A model generated the notes under the pieces. That model saw nothing but the letters and a program-made list of their open reading frames with translations. It made no database searches and was not told where the DNA came from. The position numbers and the translations under genes were made by a program. Source: Hetaerina americana (lineage: Eukaryota > Arthropoda > Insecta > Odonata > Calopterygidae). From it: DNA of 64,000 nucleotides. The DNA lies in contig JAKTNV010000617.1 of the NCBI GenBank assembly GCA_022747635.1, positions 1 through 64,000 on the forward strand, read 5' to 3'. Positions 60,007-64,000 of this stretch are shown here, piece after piece; position 1 is the stretch's first letter; each line of letters opens with the position of its first letter.

Positions 60007-63000
60007 TTACTAAAAGAGCCCAAATTTCTAAAAATATTGCGAAAAACAACAATCTTCTGTTTTAGAGTGAATGTTTGAGGTGTTTAGAAGGCATTTATTT
60101 CATTTTTAGAAAATTTAATTTTTTACATTTTTCCATGAAAAGTGCCAATACCCCCCCTTTGGGTTCTAGGTGAAAATCTAACTTGACACAAATCAAACAA
60201 TAATGTTTCCATGGTGTGTATTGTTGTTCATTTTCATCAAATAAACAAAATTAAACCCAGAATGTATCCTGAAAGACAATAAAAGATCATAAAAGATGCT
60301 TCAGCCCAGGTGTTAATGTTACTAAAAGAGCCCAAATTTCTAAAAATATTGAGAAAAACAACAATCTTCTGTTTTAGAGTGAATGTTTGAGGTGTTTAGA
60401 AGGCATTTATTTCATTTTTAGAAAATTTAATTTTTCACATTTTTCCATGAAAAGTGCCAATACCCCCCCTTTGGGTTCTAGGTGAAAATCTAACTTGACA
60501 CAAATCAAACAATAATGTTTCCATGGTGTGTATTGTTGTTCATTTTCATCAAATAAACAAAATAAAACCCAGAATGAATCCTGAAAGACAATAAAAGATC
60601 ATAAAAGATGCTTCAGCCCAAGTGTTAATGTTACTAAAAGAGCCAAAATTTCTAAAAATATTGCGAAAAACAACAATCTTCTGTTTTTGAGTGAATGTTT
60701 GAGGTGTTTAGAAGGCATTTATTTCATTTTTAGAAAATTTAATTTTTCACATTTTTCCATGAAAAGTGCCAATACCCCCCCCCTTTGGGTTCTAGGTGAA
60801 AATCTCACTCGACACAAATCAAACAAAAATGTTTCCATTGTGTGTATTGTTGTTCATTTTCATCAAATAAACAAAATAAAACCCAGATATAATCCTGAAA
60901 GACAATAAAAGATCATAACAGATGCTTCAGCGCAAGTGTTAATGTTACTGAAAGAGCCCAAATTTCTAAAAATATTGCGAAAAACAACAATCTTCTGTTT
61001 TAGAGTGAATGTTTTAGGTGTTTAGAAGGTATTTATTTCATTTTTAGAAAATTTAATTTTTCACATTTTTCCATGAAAAGTGCCAATACCCCCCCCTTTG
61101 GGTTCTAGGTGAAAATCTCACTCGACACAAATCAAACAAAAATGTTTCCATGGTGTGTATTGTTGTTCATTTTCATCAAATTAACAAAATAAAACCCAGA
61201 ATTAATCTTGAAAGACAAGAAACGAGCATAAAAGTTGCTTCAGCGAAAGTGTTAATGTTACTAAAAGAAACCAAATTTCTAAAAATATTGCGAAAAACAA
61301 CAATCTTCTGTTTTAGAGTGAATGTTTGAGGTGTTTAGAAGGCATTTATTTCATTTTTAGAAAATTTAATTTTTAACATTTTTCCATTCCCTTTGGGTTC
61401 TAGGTGAAAATCTCACTCGACAAAAATCAAACAAAAATGTTTCCATTGTGTGTATTGTTGTTCATTTTCATCAAATAAACAAAATAAAACCCAGATATAA
61501 TCCTGAAAGACATGAAATGAGCATAAAAGATGCTTCAGCCCAGGTGTTAATGTTACTTAAAGAGCCCAAATTTCTAAAAATATTGCGAAAAACAACAATC
61601 TTCTGTTTTAGAGTGAATGGTTGAGGTGTTTAGAAGGCATTTATTTCATTTTTAGAAAATTTAATTTTTCACATTTTTCCATGAAAAGTGCCAATACCCC
61701 CCCTTTGGGTTCTAGGTGAAAATCTCACTTGACGCAAATCAAACAAAAATGTTTCCATGGTGTGTATTGTTGTTCATTTTCATCAAATAAACAAAATAAA
61801 ACCCAGAATTAATCCTGAAAGACAAGAAATGAGCATAAAAGTTGCTTCAGCGAAAGTGTTAATGTTACTAAAAGAGCCCAAATTTCTAAAAATATTGCGA
61901 AAAACAATCTTCTGTTTTAGAGTGAATGTTTGAGGTGTTTAGAAGGCATTTATTTCATTTTTAGAAAATTTAATTTTTCACATTTTTCATGAAAAGTGCC
62001 AATACCCCCCCCCTTTGGGTTCTAGGTGAAAATCTCACTCGACTCAAATCAAACAAAAATGTATCCAAGGTGTGTATTGTTGTTCATTTTCATCAAATAA
62101 ACAAAATAAAACCCAGAATGAAGCCTAGAAGTCAATAAAAGATCATAAAAGATGCTTCAGAGAAAGTGTTAATGTTACTAAAAGAGCCCAAATTTCTAAA
62201 AATATTGCGAAAAACAACAATCTACTGTTTTAGAGTGAATGTTTGAGGTGTTTAGAAGGCATTTATTTCATTTTTAGAAAATTTTATTTTTCACATTTTT
62301 CCATGAAAAGTGCCAATACCCCTTTGGGTTTAAGGTGAAAATCTCACTTGACACAAATCAAACAAAAATGTTTCCATGGTGTGTATTGTTGTTCATTTTC
62401 ATCAAATAAACAAAATAAAACCCAGAATTAATCTTGAAGGACAAGAAATGAGCATAAAAGTTGCTTCAGAGAAAGTGTTAATGTTACTAAAAGAGCCCAA
62501 ATTTCTAAAAATATTGCGAAAAACAACAATCTACTGTTTTAGAGTGAATGTTTGAGGTGTTTAGAAGGCATTTATTTCATTTTTAGAAAATTTTATTTTT
62601 CACCTTTTTCCATGAAAAGTGCCAATACCCCCCCCTTTGGGTTCTAGGTGAAAATCTCACTCGACACAAATCAAACAAAAATGTATCCAAGGTGTGTATT
62701 GTTGTTCATTTTCATCAAATAAACAAAATAAAACCCAGAATGAATCCTGAAAGACATGAAAGGAGCATAAAAGATGCTTCAGCGAAAGTGTTAATGTTAC
62801 TAAAAGAGCCAAAATTTCTAAAAATATTGCGAAAAACAACAATCTTCTGTTTTAGAGTGAATGTTTGAGGTGTTTAGAAGGCATTTATTTCATTTTTAGA
62901 AAATTTAATATTTTACATTTTTCCATGAAAAGTGCCAATACCCCCCCTTTGGGTTCTAGGTGAAAATCTCACTCGACACAAATCAAACAAAAATGTTTCC

Positions 63001-64000
63001 ATGGTGTGTATTGTTATTCATTTTCATCAAATAAACAAAATAAAACCCAGAATTAATCTTGAAGGACAAGAAATGAGCATAAAAGTTGCTTCAGAGAAAG
63101 TGTTAAAGTTACCAAAAGAGCCCAAATTTCTAAAAATATTGCGGAAAACAACAATCTTCTGTTTTAGAGTGAATGTTTGAGGTGTTTAGAAGGCATTTAT
63201 TTCATTTTTAGAAAATTTAATTTTTCACATTTTTCCATGAAAAGTGCATATACCCCCCCTTTGGGTTCTAGGTGAAAATCTCACTTGACGCAAATCAAAC
63301 AAAAATGTTTCCATGGTGTGTATTGTTGTTCATTTTCATCAAATAAACAAAATAAAACCCAGAATTAATCCTGAAAGACAAGAAATGAGCAAAAAGTTGC
63401 TTAAGCGAAAGTGTTAATGTTACTAAAAGAGCCCAAATTTCTAAAAATATTGCGAAAAACAATCTTCTGTTTTAGAGAGAATGTTTGAGATGTTAAGAAG
63501 GCATTTATTTCATTTTTAGAAAATTTAATTTTTCACAGTTTTCCATGAAAAGTGCCAATACCCCCTTTGGGTTCTAGGTGAAAATCTCACTCGACACAAA
63601 TCAAACAAAAATGTATCCAAGGTGTGTATTGTTGTTCATTTTCATCAAAAAAAAACAAAATAAAACCCAGAATGAATCCTGAAAGACAATAAAAGATCAT
63701 AAAAGATGCTTCAGCCCAAGTGTTAATGTTACTAAAAGAGCCAAAATTTCTAAAAAAATTGCGAAAAACAACAATCTTCTGTTTTAAAGTGAATGTTTGA
63801 GGTGTTTAGAAGGCATTTATTTCATTTTTAGAAAATTTAATTTTTCACATTTTTCCATGAAAAGAGCCAATACCCCCCCCTTTGGGTTCTAGGTGAAAAT
63901 CTCACTCGACACAAATCAAACAAAAATGTATCCAAGGTGTGTATTGTTGTTCATTTTCATCAAATAAACAAAATAAAACCCAGAATGAATCCTGAAAGAC
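60007..64000 (+). repeat. 4-kb near-identical duplication, copy 2, cut by window end
   Basis: This copy continues to the last base, so the true duplicated length is at least 3,994 bp. The intervening 53.8-60.0 kb does not match the 6 kb upstream of copy 1, so this is not shown to be a regular 10.2-kb higher-order repeat. The few differences imply a very recent event, or an assembly effect. Confidence 0.93.
63786..64000 (+). repeat. Partial monomer at right window edge
   Basis: The last anchor (here AAAGTGAATG, a G-to-A variant) is near 63,786 and the window stops after CCTGAAAGAC in the variable segment. The array continues to the right. This partial unit belongs to the near-identical copy that begins at about 60,007. 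Confidence 0.93.

Larger units (their letters stand above)
1..64000. repeat. Tandem satellite array, ~312-bp monomer, about 205 copies
   Basis: The word AGAGTGAATGTTTGAGG recurs at 121, 435, 748, 1,061, 1,374, 1,686 and 1,999, and on to the window end, with spacing of 312-314 bp. All units face the same way and no inversion was found. No stretch of unrelated sequence longer than a few bases was seen, so every part of the window without another entry is ordinary monomers. The unit is about 31% G+C and contains no gene. Arrays of this size and purity are known from eukaryotic heterochromatin, and placement at a centromere or subtelomere is inference. I do not recognise the family. Confidence 0.98.

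Noticed and set aside
807..63180. Dozens of 60-105 codon open frames on both strands, such as 19,871-20,188 (+) and 19,977-20,162 (-).
   Set aside because: They are the same few satellite translations in overlapping frames. They stop at the TGA in AATGTTTGAGG or shortly after it (for example the TAG of GTGTTTAG near 22,384), vary by frameshifts and stops between near-identical units, and have no coding-type conservation. None is annotated as a gene.
1..64000. CRISPR-like array, since short words recur regularly.
   Set aside because: The whole 312-bp unit repeats, including what would be the spacer, and there are no unique spacers or cas genes.
49806..64000. Regular 10.2-kb higher-order repeat.
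   Set aside because: Only the 4-kb segment matches at this step. The 53.8-60.0 kb part does not match 43.6-49.8 kb in the same order, so a periodic 10.2-kb unit is not supported within the window.
1..64000. Transposon- or virus-derived origin of the monomer.
   Set aside because: I saw no terminal repeats, target-site duplications, or reverse-transcriptase or transposase remnants. A derived origin cannot be excluded but has no support here.

Overview
The window is one uninterrupted satellite-DNA array. A unit of about 312-313 bp, roughly 31% G+C (hand count of the copy at 1,061-1,373), is repeated head to tail, always in the same orientation, from base 1 to base 64,000. That is about 205 copies (64,000 / 312.5). 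The window begins inside one unit and ends inside another. I found no protein gene, RNA gene, mobile element, CRISPR array or non-satellite spacer. The many 60-105 codon open frames on both strands are one family of satellite translations repeated over and over, and each is stopped within about one unit.

An array this long and pure points to a eukaryotic chromosome, in centromeric, pericentromeric, subtelomeric or other constitutive heterochromatin. I do not recognise the monomer and cannot name the organism. CG sites in the unit vary to TG and CA, which would fit cytosine methylation in the host, but this is inference.

Each unit carries the same landmarks: an A/T-rich left part, a short hairpin (TTTTC-CAT-GAAAA), a C-tract of very variable length followed by TTTGGG, a CCATGG or CCAAGG block, two AATAAA words, a strongly variable sub-family segment, and a conserved TTTCTAAAAAT word. 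That last word pairs as an 11-bp inverted repeat with ATTTTTAGAAA at the start of the next unit. At least seven sub-families can be told apart by the variable segment.

Above the monomer level the array is a patchwork of multi-monomer duplications rather than one regular higher-order repeat. Clear pairs are: 4.26-6.47 / 6.78-8.99 kb (8-unit period, with two neighbouring units in swapped order); 9.11-10.59 / 11.30-12.78 kb (7 units, with an older partial copy at 1.2-2.1 kb); 15.43-17.26 / 17.31-19.14 kb (6 units); 20.28-23.42 / 23.72-26.55 kb (10 units against 9, one unit lost exactly), followed by partial copies to 30.1 kb; 30.09-31.77 / 31.96-33.64 kb (6 units); 35.52-38.01 / 38.01-40.52 kb (8 units); and 49.81-53.80 / 60.01-64.00 kb. 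The last pair is about 4 kb long, 10.2 kb apart and nearly identical, and it runs off the window end. The steps are almost all whole numbers of units, as unequal crossing-over or gene conversion in register would produce. A few units are structurally aberrant: 250 bp at 57,010-57,259; 295 bp at 51,114-51,408 with its twin near 61,315; and small internal duplications near 2,699, 4,588, 6,465, 7,099 and 11,164.

Block boundaries were set by eye-alignment and may be off by a few bases.
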